A stretch of DNA of 64,000 nt from Paraburkholderia haematera (lineage in GTDB: Bacteria > Pseudomonadota > Gammaproteobacteria > Burkholderiales > Burkholderiaceae), in assembly GCF_905220975.1 (NCBI RefSeq), contig NZ_CAJNBK010000001.1, positions 496,001 through 560,000 on the forward strand. Direction: 5' to 3'. This document shows, in pieces, positions 8,595 through 18,197 of this stretch. The notes under the pieces are model-generated. The model was not told the DNA's origin. It worked only from the letters and a program-made list of their open reading frames with translations, and searched no databases. Within the stretch, counting starts at the first letter, position 1, and every line of letters starts with the position of its first letter. The translations under genes were made by a program, and so were the position numbers.

Positions 8595-8886
8595 TGCCTT
8601 GGCCGTACGATGATTTTTAGACTTGGAGTTTGGCGCTATTACGCGATATCACGATGGTAGTTGTCGGTGCGCTTGCGCACGTAGCCGGCCGAGGTGGAGG
8701 TGAAGGCCTTCAATCACGACCTTCGGACGGATATGAGGTCCAATGCGCCATTCGTCGACATTCGCTGTACTTCGGGTGAGGCCCAGAATATTTTGTTTCT
8801 GGTTGAAATTTGGCGTTGCGGATTCGTCTGGGTGTTCCGTGCGTGGCGCCTTTCCCTGCAGCACGATCTGAAGAAGGAGAACGGAC

Positions 8887-9705
8887 TTGCACGATCTCTT
8901 GAAGGTTACGCTTAAATCCGTGATGCCCCCCGCGCTGCTGCGAGCGCTTCGACCGAAACGGCGACCTTCTGACGTCTGGGGCGGAGCAAGGTATGGTCTG
9001 AGTGGACTGCGCCTGCCGGGAGGCAGGCGTTTTATTTATCGGCCTTCGACAGCGGACCGCATGGTCTGCGAGCAGATCTTTTTTAAGCGGGACTATGCGA
9101 CAGATCATTTGACCCGTGGGAAGGAGATCGGTGACTTCTACGAGACCTGTCCCGATCCCATCATCGTCGATGCGGGCGCCAATATGGGCGCCGCTGCGGT
9201 CTGGTTCGCGCTCACGTACCCCAAAGCCAGGGTTCTGGCCGTTGAGCCGGACGCCGCGAATTACGGGTTGCTCACGCGTAACGCGGCTTCGTTTCCCTCC
9301 GTCGTGCCGCTGAATGCGGCTATTGCGGCACATAGCGGGACGCTTTATCTGAATGATCCAGGCGTTGGCGCCTGGGGCTATCGCACGGCGGCGCAGCCCG
9401 ATGAACGGTCCAATGCGGTTGAAGCCATGACGCTCGAGCAGGTGTTGGCGAAATCGAGCGGAACGCCGTTCATCCTCAAAATTGACATCGAGGGCGCCGA
9501 GTCGGACCTGTTTTCACGTCACGCAGCGGAATTGGACCGGTTTCCCCTGGTTATTATTGAGTTGCATGACTGGATGCTGCCTGGGGAATCAACCAGCCTT
9601 AATTTCTTGAAATGGCACGTCGAAATGAAACGGGACTTCGTCAATTACGGCGAAAACATTTTTTCGATTTCTAATGCGATGAATGACGGGGCGGCGCGTA
9701 GCTGA
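8887..9705 (+). CDS. FkbM-family methyltransferase
   Basis: A 272-residue SAM-dependent methyltransferase. The SAM-binding motif I is IIVDAGANMGAAAVWFA (about residues 93-109) and the acidic end of beta-2 is VLAVEPDAANYGLL. FILKIDIEGAESDLF is the hallmark central motif of the FkbM family, which O-methylates sugars and other small molecules. The start is a TTG: AAGGAG lies 7 bases upstream and no in-frame ATG fits as well. It stands alone on the plus strand. Methylation of a surface sugar is plausible given the polysaccharide genes in the region, but the substrate is unknown. Confidence 0.85.
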   Translation: MHDLLKVTLKSVMPPALLRALRPKRRPSDVWGGARYGLSGLRLPGGRRFIYRPSTADRMVCEQIFFKRDYATDHLTRGKEIGDFYETCPDPIIVDAGANMGAAAVWFALTYPKARVLAVEPDAANYGLLTRNAASFPSVVPLNAAIAAHSGTLYLNDPGVGAWGYRTAAQPDERSNAVEAMTLEQVLAKSSGTPFILKIDIEGAESDLFSRHAAELDRFPLVIIELHDWMLPGESTSLNFLKWHVEMKRDFVNYGENIFSISNAMNDGAARS

Positions 9706-9782
9706 GCTGCCGGGATTCATTTAACTTTGAATTCTCTGGGGCGCATCCAAAACTACAACGACCAACGGCCGATATCGGCACA

Positions 9783-10226
9783 TTAGTCTTGAGTGGCCAG
9801 GTCGGTAGCGTCGGCCTGTACCAGTGCACGCACGAGCAGGTACACGGCTGGCAAGTCGTCGTCATCACGTCGCCAGTCGACGGGTTCGTCGAGATCCATC
9901 GCAGACAAACGACTGTCCTCAAACCGGACAAACGTCGAACGTACTGTCTCGTTGTGCCGCGCGCGGAAGCCCCGATTCTCAAAGACCTGTTCGTCGATTG
10001 TCAGCAGCGTGCGCCAGGTCGGCAATCGCGCGCCGCTTGAGTAACGGTGACGGCCATTGGCGAGGTGGCGACCTGCGACCGTGGCAATGATCTGCTGGAG
10101 ATCGAGCGACGCGCTGCGGAGTGCGCGTTCGAGGGCGACAGGATTGATGTCGTGGACATCCCTATCAAGAGCAGAATCGTCAATCATATTGTTATCTTCC
10201 TGAGGACTCGCGGCCACTCGCAGCAT
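9783..10226 (-). CDS. Hypothetical protein, second gene of the LexA-box operon
   Basis: A 147-residue soluble protein without a recognisable motif. It begins MLRVAASPQEDNN; an internal ATG (MIDDSALDRD) is another possible start. The N-terminal third is helical (PVALERALRSASLDLQQIIATVAGRHLA) and the C-terminal half is acidic with a WRRDDDDLP stretch, then a hydrophobic helix (AVYLLVRALVQA). Its ATG shares one base with the stop of the upstream 93-residue gene (TGATG), so the pair is a two-gene operon. The only regulatory elements seen are the LexA boxes in front of that gene, so DNA-damage induction is expected. I do not recognise the family. Confidence 0.6.
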   Translation of the reverse strand: MLRVAASPQEDNNMIDDSALDRDVHDINPVALERALRSASLDLQQIIATVAGRHLANGRHRYSSGARLPTWRTLLTIDEQVFENRGFRARHNETVRSTFVRFEDSRLSAMDLDEPVDWRRDDDDLPAVYLLVRALVQADATDLATQD

Positions 10227-10507
10227 CAAAGTTGATGCTTCAACAACGCCTGGTTTCGCTGTGCCAGCAACTGACGGATCTGGGCAAGATAGTTATCACC
10301 GACCGTGCAGTCTTCAACAGGCCGGCTTTGCTGATGAGGCGTTGGTGGACGCACGCCGAGATAGCGGCACACAGCGGACACGTACGGTTTGCCGTTGCCT
10401 CCCAGATGTCGCGCAGCGGCAGCCACGCGCACGTCTCCGACATGCTTGCGCAACCACGCAAGCGTTTCGCGATCACCGTCGTTCAAGATACGGATGAGCT
10501 GGTTCAT
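10226..10507 (-). CDS. Small hypothetical protein, first gene of the LexA-box operon
   Basis: A 93-residue protein beginning MNQLIRILNDGDRETLAW. The middle (DVRVAAAARHLGG...VSAVCRYLGV) looks like a small helix-turn-helix-type fold: AAAARHLGG would be the first helix and YVSAVCRYLGV the recognition helix. The C-terminus is a basic, glutamine-rich helix. The ATG at 10507 was chosen because AGGA lies 7 bases upstream and two CTGT-N8-ACAG LexA boxes start 8 bases upstream, overlapping the expected promoter. The frame is open for a further 58 codons upstream, but that would read through the operator. Function unknown; DNA binding is a weak inference. Confidence 0.65.
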   Translation of the reverse strand: MNQLIRILNDGDRETLAWLRKHVGDVRVAAAARHLGGNGKPYVSAVCRYLGVRPPTPHQQSRPVEDCTVGDNYLAQIRQLLAQRNQALLKHQL

Positions 10508-10515
10508 GACCGATC

Positions 10516-10549
10516 CTGTATATAAAAACAGTACTGTGAATTTATACAG
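10516..10549 (-). promoter_or_regulatory. Two abutting LexA (SOS) boxes
   Basis: Two perfect CTGT-N8-ACAG operators lie side by side: box 1 at 10516-10531 (spacer ATATAAAA) and box 2 at 10534-10549 (spacer GAATTTAT). Box 2 with flanks reads TACTGTGAATTTATACAGTA, which fits the extended consensus; the core of box 1 is identical to the E. coli umuDC operator core as I remember it. The centres are 18 bp apart, about two helical turns. They lie 8-44 bases before the ATG at 10507, where the promoter of the two-gene operon must be. Confidence 0.9.
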
Positions 10550-10561
10550 TATTTGACCAGG

Positions 10562-11505
10562 ATGCAAGTCAATTCGCAGAATGTTGGATCCGGCGGCAAG
10601 AGCGTGCAGATGGGGATCAAACTCGTGGTGCAATCGGTCGTCGAGCACACAGAGGCGGCTGAGGCACTTCTGCCCGATCACAGGGCGCGAGATCAGCGTC
10701 TATAAAGGGTCCGGCCGGCATTTCGCAATGACCGCTTCCGAGCACAGCGAACAGGCGCTGTCGACACGACGGGCACTGGCACTGCAGTCGAAGGAATATT
10801 TGAAGTGCAGGCTCAGACGTACAGTCAGCCACCACCTTGGCGCCGCCCGCAAGCCGACTTAATAGCGCTCTCCACGAAGCAACGGCTGGGTTTTCTACGG
10901 AACCGGAGTCAGAATTCGGCTCGCTTTTGTCGGATACTTTTCTAGAGGCGACCTATGATCACTTTCGCGACGCAATCTTAATGCGCGGCTGACTCACAAA
11001 GTCGCCCATGCGCTGGCTTTCGTGAGGCTCATCGTCACGCGTCTGCCGAGACCCGTCGGCAAATGGATCGTGGGTGGAGCAATTCACTATCACAACGTCG
11101 GTCGCTGTCGCGACTGTGTTGCCTCGATCGAATCAGCGCCGATATTGCCTGCCTTCCCGAATAGACGGCCGTGCTGGTGGCCTTTCGTCCTTTTATCGCT
11201 GCCTGCGCAAACGGCGAGCCAGACATACGCAGGGCATCGTCGGCGTGCTGTCGCTCGACGACGTAATCGACGAACTCGGCTGCGACAGGGCGCTGCTCGC
11301 GAGCAGCGGCCACTTCCATCAGAACCGCGAGAGTCCGGACAGCGTGCAGTTATCGCCGCATGCGCGACAGTGGCGCGAGCGGCCGTTTGTTAGGTACTGG
11401 ATTCAGGCGCCTCAGCACCGCGCGGCCCGCCGCCGGTGCGTCTGCCGAAATCGTGCGACGGATGCAACAGATGGGGACCCGTCGCGACACGCTGAGGGAG
11501 CGACC
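10562..11505. other. Intergenic region, mostly without an identifiable gene
   Basis: About 940 bases between the SOS operon and the CBS-BON gene. A 47-codon frame (10562-10705) starts just past the LexA boxes but has no spaced Shine-Dalgarno and no known resemblance. The right part holds a decayed CBS relic (separate entry). A frame reading EIVRRMQQMGTRRDTLRERP just before 11506 may belong to the same relic. Nothing else could be supported. Confidence 0.4.
11233..11307 (+). pseudogene. Relic of a CBS-domain gene
   Basis: One frame encodes GIVGVLSLDDVIDELG followed by CDRALLASS, which matches the end of a CBS domain (hydrophobic strand, then SLDDVIDEL helix). No start codon, first CBS half or second CBS domain can be found in a continuous frame around it; the surrounding codons read as random Arg-rich sequence. 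The intact CBS-BON gene begins 200 bases downstream, so this is probably a decayed neighbouring CBS gene. The limits given are those of the recognisable piece only. Confidence 0.4.
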
Positions 11506-12198
11506 ATGCGCGCACTCGACATCATGACGCCGTCCGTCGTCACCGCCACACCGGACATGACGATCCACGACGCGGCAAGGTTGTTCGTCGATAATCGTAT
11601 CAGCGGCATGCCGGTCGTCGACGCGAACGGAAAGGTCGTCGGCATCGTCAGCCAGGGCGACCTGCTGCATCGCGTGGAGACCGACACCTGCCGCGGAAAG
11701 CGCTCGTGGTGGCTCGAACTCCTGTCGTCGTCGCCCCGCGAGCAGGCCGCGAGGTATGTGAAGGAGCACGGACATGTCGTCGGCGACGTGATGTGCGACC
11801 AGGTGATTTCGATTCCCGAGGACATGCCGCTCCAGCAGATCGCGGACCTCATGGAGCGCCGGCATCTCAAACGCGTGCCGGTGCTGAAGGACGGCAAGCT
11901 GGTCGGAATCGTGAGCCGCTCGAACCTGATCCGCGCACTCGCGAGCGTCGCGCTGGCCGTGGACTCGGCTTCGCACGACGATGTGAGCCTGCGCAACGCG
12001 ATAGTCCTGGAAATGCACGGGCAGCGCTGGGCGTTGCCGAAACAAGGCGTGCTCGTCAAGGACGGCGTCGCGCATCTATGGGGCGTGATCGAGTCCGAGG
12101 AGGAAAAGCGCGCGATCCGCATCGCGGCCGAGGGCGTGGCCGGCGTCAAGCGTGTGGAGAGTCACTTGGTGTTCCCGAGCGTGATGCCGTCGCTATAG
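11506..12198 (+). CDS. CBS-domain protein with C-terminal BON domain
   Basis: A 230-residue cytoplasmic protein. It contains two CBS motifs (about residues 1-60, with ARLFVDNRISGMPVVDANGK, and 95-150, with LMERRHLKRVPVLKDGKLVG). A BON domain follows (about 160-225: VLVKDGVAHLWGVIESEEEK, then ...GVAGVKRVESHLV). CBS pairs bind adenine nucleotides, and BON domains are thought to bind phospholipid or act in osmotic stress. This CBS-CBS-BON arrangement is common in Burkholderiales and usually annotated only as a CBS protein. GAGGGAG lies just before the ATG. The frame is open much further upstream, but that part is not protein-like. Confidence 0.9.
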   Translation: MRALDIMTPSVVTATPDMTIHDAARLFVDNRISGMPVVDANGKVVGIVSQGDLLHRVETDTCRGKRSWWLELLSSSPREQAARYVKEHGHVVGDVMCDQVISIPEDMPLQQIADLMERRHLKRVPVLKDGKLVGIVSRSNLIRALASVALAVDSASHDDVSLRNAIVLEMHGQRWALPKQGVLVKDGVAHLWGVIESEEEKRAIRIAAEGVAGVKRVESHLVFPSVMPSL

Positions 12199-12770
12199 TC
12201 CGCACGCGGTCGCAAGACGCGTGCAGGTCGATTCGCACGAGGTGAGCGATGACGGCAATCGTGATCGCTCACATTCAATCCGGCGGTCGAAGTGTTGCCT
12301 GGCGTCGAGCGGGTGATCGACATGCGCAAGCCGCGGTGCAGGCCGGCGCTCAAGCATCTCGGCGGAGAGGCGTCGGCATTGTTGCGCGTCGGCTTGTTGA
12401 TGAACGAGCTGAACTGGCTGGTCAGGTTGCTGACGCTAGACGCAGATAGCGCTAGCATGACGGCCGCTGCCCGCATCATGTTTTTCGAATTTCCAGAGCA
12501 TGACTGAGGAATGTGATCGGCCTCGGGGGGTTTACCCTGAAATGAACGTTGGCCGCGAAGTTTTCGCGACCAGGCGCAGTCAGAAAAGGTCCGGGTTCGT
12601 ACTGCACGCGCGATACTGCAGGACAGCGATTTCGACCTTAAGTCGTTGTTTTTTCTGGAAAGTGTGCGCCGCCGCCGCGCACGGATGTGGGCCGCGAGTT
12701 CAGGCTTAAGTGAACAAAGTTCAAAGTTAAGCGAATCTCGACATCTCGACATCAATCCCCACATCCCTTC
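12199..12770. other. Intergenic region before groES
   Basis: About 570 bases. One plus-strand frame ending at 12507 reads LLRVGLLMNELNWLVRLLTL and then ARIMFFEFPEHD, which looks protein-like, but it has no credible start. It may be the remnant of a hypothetical gene. A short perfect inverted repeat (TGAACAAAGTTCA) is at 12711-12723. No gene is called. Confidence 0.35.
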
Positions 12771-12799
12771 TTGAATTTGTCACCACCCGTCCATATAAT
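12771..12799 (+). promoter_or_regulatory. Sigma-70-type promoter of groESL
   Basis: TTGAAT (12771-12776) and TATAAT (12794-12799) are separated by 17 bases, an excellent housekeeping promoter. The CIRCE operator begins at the last base of the -10 element, so repressor binding would block the start site. Confidence 0.8.
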
Positions 12800-12825
12800 T
12801 AGCACTCGCTGCACGAGAGTGCTAA
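12799..12825 (+). promoter_or_regulatory. CIRCE operator (HrcA binding site)
   Basis: A perfect TTAGCACTC-N9-GAGTGCTAA inverted repeat, the canonical CIRCE element bound by the heat-shock repressor HrcA. It overlaps the -10 element and lies about 70 bases before the groES start. Confidence 0.97.
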
Positions 12826-12833
12826 CAACATCG

Positions 12834-12854
12834 CCGGTTGGCTTAGCCAACCGG
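12834..12854 (+). promoter_or_regulatory. Hairpin in the groESL leader
   Basis: A perfect 9-bp stem (CCGGTTGGC / GCCAACCGG) with a 3-base loop, followed by GTTTTCTC. It lies in the untranslated leader between CIRCE and groES. The form is that of a weak intrinsic terminator or a 5' mRNA-stabilising hairpin. Confidence 0.7.
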
Positions 12855-12897
12855 GTTTTCTCAGCGTTCTTCAGTCTCAATCAAGAGAGGAGTATGT

Positions 12898-13188
12898 ATG
12901 AACCTTCGTCCTTTGCATGATCGCGTGATCGTCAAACGTCTGGATCAAGAAACCAAGACTGCGTCGGGCATCGTGATCCCCGAAGCCGCAGCAGAAAAGC
13001 CGGATCAAGGCGAAATTCTGGCAGTTGGCCCGGGCAAGCGTGACGACAAGGGTGCACAAATCGCACTCGACGTGAAGGTTGGTGACCGCGTCCTGTTCGG
13101 CAAGTACGCAGGCCAGACCGTCAAGGTCGACGGCAACGAACTGCTCGTGATGCGTGAAGAAGACATCATGGCCGTGGTGCAGAAGTAA
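12898..13188 (+). CDS. groES: Co-chaperonin GroES (Hsp10)
   Basis: A 96-residue protein of the usual length. [14 protein letters not shown], the mobile-loop region ([19 protein letters not shown]) and the C-terminal [14 protein letters not shown] are all present. It caps the GroEL ring during ATP-driven folding in the cytoplasm. GAGAGGAG precedes the ATG. Control is by the CIRCE/HrcA element and promoter just upstream; groEL follows after 52 bases in the same operon. Confidence 0.98.
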   Translation: MNLRPLHDRVIVKRLDQETKTASGIVIPEAAAEKPDQGEILAVGPGKRDDKGAQIALDVKVGDRVLFGKYAGQTVKVDGNELLVMREEDIMAVVQK

Positions 13189-13237
13189 GCGCTGGTCGCT
13201 ACTTCCCCGGTTATATCTAAAGAATTCAAGGAGTTAG

Positions 13238-14881
<1,644 letters not shown>

Positions 14882-14960
14882 TTTCGGTTGGGCCTCGCTC
14901 ATTAGAGGCCCAGTTCGAAACACATGGGGAAGTGCGCCGCGAGGCGTGCTTCCCAAAAGA

Positions 14961-14989
14961 AAAAACCCGCAGAAATGCGGGTTTTTTTT
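14961..14989. terminator. Intrinsic terminator after groEL
   Basis: An AACCCGCA / TGCGGGTT stem with a GAAA tetraloop, followed by a run of T on the plus strand and preceded by a run of A, so it can work in both directions. It serves groEL and probably also the convergent thiD gene. Confidence 0.92.
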
Positions 14990-15076
14990 AGGCGCTGCTT
15001 GGCCGGGGCAAAAGTCAAAGCAGAAGTGCTTGCTGGGCGCCTGCCGCTTATACAGCAGACGCTTCGCCTCGAATAC

Positions 15077-15937
15077 TCAATGCCGCGCCTCGCCCGGCGC
15101 CGCGTCCTTGCCGGCTGCGGGCGGCGTGTCGTCGTCGCTGCTGCGGGCCCAGAAGAAGCGGTCCGGCATATAGACACCCATTCCCGGCCGGAATGCGTTG
15201 CGCACCGCCTGATACAAATACTCTTGCGCCTCGCGCACGGCTTCCGCGGGTTCCTGGCCATTGGCCAGCAAGGCGGCAATCGCGGAACCGAGCGTATCGG
15301 TAATGCCCATGATCCGATGGCTGCCGCGATCCCACATATCCTGACGCAGTTGGCCGTCTTCGCTGAACAGCGTATTGACGAGCCGGTGTGTGCCGGTTTC
15401 CGTCGACAGAATGTATTCGCAGCCTTGTGACAGCAGATGCGAGATGGCTGCGTCGAGACTCGGCGCTTCGGCGTCGCCGTCCGGCTGGGCGAGGGCGAGC
15501 AGCGTGGCCGAATCGGCGACTAGCAAGGTGGTTTGCGGCGCCAGTAGGTCGGCGATTGCTTCGCGCAGTTCGTCGGCGGCGAGCACGTGTTCGTCGTCGA
15601 GCGTGAAATCGGGGGCGAGGATCAGCGGGATGTCGTCGTAATCGGCGACCACCTCGGCAATCGCGCTCACCACTTCCGCGCGCGTGCACGCGCCGACCTT
15701 GAACGCGGCAATCGGCATGTCTTCGAGCAGCATCCGGGCCTGGGTCGCGACCACTTCAGGGTCGAGCCCGGTGACTTCGTCGCAGCTCGCCGAATCGCGC
15801 ACGGTATAGCCGGTGAGCACGGAGACGCCATGGCAACCCATGCTGGCAAGGGTCATCAGGTCGGCTTGCAGTCCGGAGCCACCGGTGGGATCGGAAAGGC
15901 CGAAGGTGAGGACGATCGGAGGCGTATCGCTGGGCAT
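15077..15937 (-). CDS. thiD: Hydroxymethylpyrimidine/phosphomethylpyrimidine kinase
   Basis: A 286-residue ribokinase-fold kinase of thiamine synthesis, which phosphorylates HMP and HMP-P. The N-terminal substrate region reads GLSDPTGGSGLQADLMTLA, where textbook ThiD has GSDPSGGAGIQADLKT. The C-terminal anion-hole region reads GITDTLGSAIAALLANG. TETGTHRLVNTLF lies between them. The ATG at 15937 (MPSDTPP) was chosen; the frame also offers a TTG 12 bases upstream. The protein is somewhat divergent but has all the main blocks. It is divergent from the rubredoxin gene, an arrangement common in Burkholderiales. Confidence 0.88.
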   Translation of the reverse strand: MPSDTPPIVLTFGLSDPTGGSGLQADLMTLASMGCHGVSVLTGYTVRDSASCDEVTGLDPEVVATQARMLLEDMPIAAFKVGACTRAEVVSAIAEVVADYDDIPLILAPDFTLDDEHVLAADELREAIADLLAPQTTLLVADSATLLALAQPDGDAEAPSLDAAISHLLSQGCEYILSTETGTHRLVNTLFSEDGQLRQDMWDRGSHRIMGITDTLGSAIAALLANGQEPAEAVREAQEYLYQAVRNAFRPGMGVYMPDRFFWARSSDDDTPPAAGKDAAPGEARH

Positions 15938-16170
15938 GAAAATTTGCAAAAGGGGCTGTATTTAGGCGCAGAGGATGCGCAATTGGCTCAATTATGCGGC
16001 CTAAACTGTTGTGAAGGCGTTTTTTCGCATTCTTCGGCAAACCGGCGCAGCTCGCGTAGCCAAAGGCCGCTGCACGCTAGGATTGCGCGTTTCTGATTGC
16101 TAGGCATTGGGGCGGCAACACGGTACCATCATGGCTCCCGTTTCCACGGACTCTACGACGCGACACAAGA

Positions 16171-16341
16171 ATGGAATATCAAAGCTGGATGTGCCTGATT
16201 TGCGGCTGGATTTACGACGAAGAAGCCGGTCTGCCGGACGAAGGCATTGCGCCGGGCACCCGCTGGGAGGACGTTCCCATCAACTGGACCTGCCCGGAAT
16301 GCGGCGCGCGCAAAGAAGACTTCGAGATGGTCCAGATCTGA
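16171..16341 (+). CDS. Rubredoxin
   Basis: A 56-residue one-iron electron carrier. The two iron-binding knuckles are complete: CLICG near the start (Cys8 and Cys11) and CPECG (Cys41 and Cys44), with the conserved WIYDEEAG and PDEGI-APGTRWEDVP segments. It shuttles electrons to partners such as alkane hydroxylases or other oxidoreductases. The start MEYQSWMCLICGW is unambiguous. It is followed by the Hpt-like gene, where relatives often carry Pil-Chp chemosensory genes. Confidence 0.97.
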   Translation: MEYQSWMCLICGWIYDEEAGLPDEGIAPGTRWEDVPINWTCPECGARKEDFEMVQI

Positions 16342-16486
16342 GTCCCAACGCGTCGACGCGGAACGTCCCCGGTTGCGCCGTGTCGCAACGGTAGTCTGTC
16401 ATTGTCCTGTCGCCAGTTCGCGCGTAAGCCGATCAGTCTCTCGCGCGGCATTGAGCGGCGGCCCGTCAGCTTCCTGTCGCCTGCCC

Positions 16487-17935
16487 ATGACTCTTCGATC
16501 CGCTGCACCTGATTCCTTCGATGCATTGCCCAATCCGCGTGGCGGCGCTGTCCGTTCCGCGGAACTGGCGCTGGCCGAGGCGTTGCTGGCGTTCGAACAA
16601 CACAGCGAGAGCACCTCGGCGCTGCTGCGTGCGTCGCACGCATTGCGCGAGGCCGGCTGGCTGAGCGCGCAGCGTTTCGCGGACGCGCTGGTGCGGCTTT
16701 CGCCGTTGGCCGACGAGGGTGACTCGACTCACCTGACTCATCCTACTCACCAGGTTAGCCCGGTCGAAACGAACAGCGCGCGGCCCGCGTTCGGCGTGGC
16801 GTTGCGCGATTTCCGCGCGGCACTCGAGCGTCACAATCTGCATGAGCTGTCCTGCTCGCCCACCCTGTTCAACCACTACCGCGTGCTCTGCACCCATCTG
16901 TCGGAGCACACGCCCGGTTCGACCGTCGCTTTCGAAGACCTCGCGCTGTGCGCTCGCCCAGTGCCGCCGGTGTCGCTGCATGCCCAGTCCGCGGACCAGT
17001 TGGCCCATTTGCGCGCGCGCTATGAGCGCGCGCTGCTGCCCGTGTTGCGTTCACAACCCGATAACAGTGGCGCCGCGTTGGCGTTCACGAACGCGGCGCT
17101 CGACGAACTGGACGCCGTCCTGACCGAACTCACCGGCCCGGACCCCTACGATTTCTGGCGCCTTGCCAAGGCCTGCGCCAAGGCGCTGCGCGTCAGCGGC
17201 CGCGCCACCGGAGAAGCCGATGCGCGGCGTTTCTATGCGCGCTGCAACCTCGCGCTCGCCGATCACGCGCGCGGCATCGAGCGCGCGCCGCGCTCCCTGG
17301 TGCGTGCGACGCTGGCGCTGCTGTGGCGCGATTACGCGTTGTTCGGCGCCGCGGCGGAAGATGCCGACCAGGTCGAAGTGCTGCACGACTATGGCTTGAC
17401 GGTCGATTGGCACGTCGCGGGCACCCAGGCATCCGAAATGCTTTGGGAAGCCGGCGCAGTGCAGGCCCAGGCGATCAGCGCGACCCGCAGCACGCTGATG
17501 CGTGAGCTGGGCGTGTTGACCGTCAACGCGCATGCTTATGAAGATTTCCTGCAAACCGCGGATGCCTCGATTTCGGCGCTGACCGAGCACGCCCGCGCGG
17601 CCGATCAGCCCGAGAAAGCCGATCCGAGCGAAGCGCTGCAGGCAGGCGACGCCGCCTACCGGCTCGGCGCCGCCGCATGCGCGCTGGGCTTGGGCCACGT
17701 GGCGCTGGTGGCCGACGCGCTCGGGCTTGCGTGGCGCCGCCGCGCGCACGCCGGCGTGTCGACGCCGGCGGTGCGCTCCCATGTCGTCGTCGGTGCGCCG
17801 GCGGCAAGCACGCTCGAGCAGGCTGCCGAAGCGTTGCGCGCCATGCTGCACAAAGTCGCGGCGGGCGTCGCACCGGCAGGCAGCAGCGCCGCGCTGGCTG
17901 CGTTGACGCGCGCGATCGAGCAGGGCGGCGCCTGA
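16487..17935 (+). CDS. Hpt-related protein resembling the N-terminal part of ChpA/FimL, without kinase
   Basis: A 482-residue helical, Ala-rich cytoplasmic protein. Several segments have the look of degenerate Hpt (histidine phosphotransfer) modules: ALLRASHALREAGWLSAQRF near residue 50, and DAAYRLGAAACALGLGHVAL near 390. The N-terminal regions of the twitching-motility kinase ChpA/PilL, and FimL, are built from such modules. The phosphorylatable His-x-x-Lys-Gly motif is not evident and no HATPase or CheW domain follows. The gene lies between rubredoxin and yqgE, where related genomes often carry pilGHIJL, so it may be what is left of that locus. The start is uncertain (no clear Shine-Dalgarno). 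Confidence 0.5.
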   Translation: MTLRSAAPDSFDALPNPRGGAVRSAELALAEALLAFEQHSESTSALLRASHALREAGWLSAQRFADALVRLSPLADEGDSTHLTHPTHQVSPVETNSARPAFGVALRDFRAALERHNLHELSCSPTLFNHYRVLCTHLSEHTPGSTVAFEDLALCARPVPPVSLHAQSADQLAHLRARYERALLPVLRSQPDNSGAALAFTNAALDELDAVLTELTGPDPYDFWRLAKACAKALRVSGRATGEADARRFYARCNLALADHARGIERAPRSLVRATLALLWRDYALFGAAAEDADQVEVLHDYGLTVDWHVAGTQASEMLWEAGAVQAQAISATRSTLMRELGVLTVNAHAYEDFLQTADASISALTEHARAADQPEKADPSEALQAGDAAYRLGAAACALGLGHVALVADALGLAWRRRAHAGVSTPAVRSHVVVGAPAASTLEQAAEALRAMLHKVAAGVAPAGSSAALAALTRAIEQGGA

Positions 17936-18197
17936 ACGGCTGCGCAATCAGCATCCGCAGCATGTTCTGCGCGCCGGCAGGCATCCTCAGCCGGCCGCGG
18001 CGAGGAGCAAGGCCGAACCCGGAGGCACGCGATATGCGTGCCGAAAACACCGCTAACCGCGCCATGGACAAGGCCGGCGTGCGTGATAGAGTGCAACTTG
18101 ATTCGCCGTCGATGGCTCGCGGCGCATTGCATCGCGCACGTCGCGGTTCCGCGCTCAAAGCCCGCCATCCTGCATCGTCTTTGCTAAAATCCGAACT

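Noticed and set aside
8595-8886. Short minus-strand frame ending GYVRKRTDNYHRDIA near 8643 as a transposase or gene remnant
   Set aside because: Only about 22 codons after a stop, no inverted repeats or target duplication, and no family recognised.
10562-10705. 47-codon plus-strand frame immediately after the LexA boxes, as a possible divergent SOS gene
   Set aside because: No spaced Shine-Dalgarno, start only 12 bases from the operator, and no resemblance to a known peptide; kept only as a remark.
12292-12507. Frame with protein-like sequence (LLRVGLLMNELNWLVRLL) before groES
   Set aside because: No ATG with ribosome-binding site and no upstream continuation; could be a remnant, but too weak to call.
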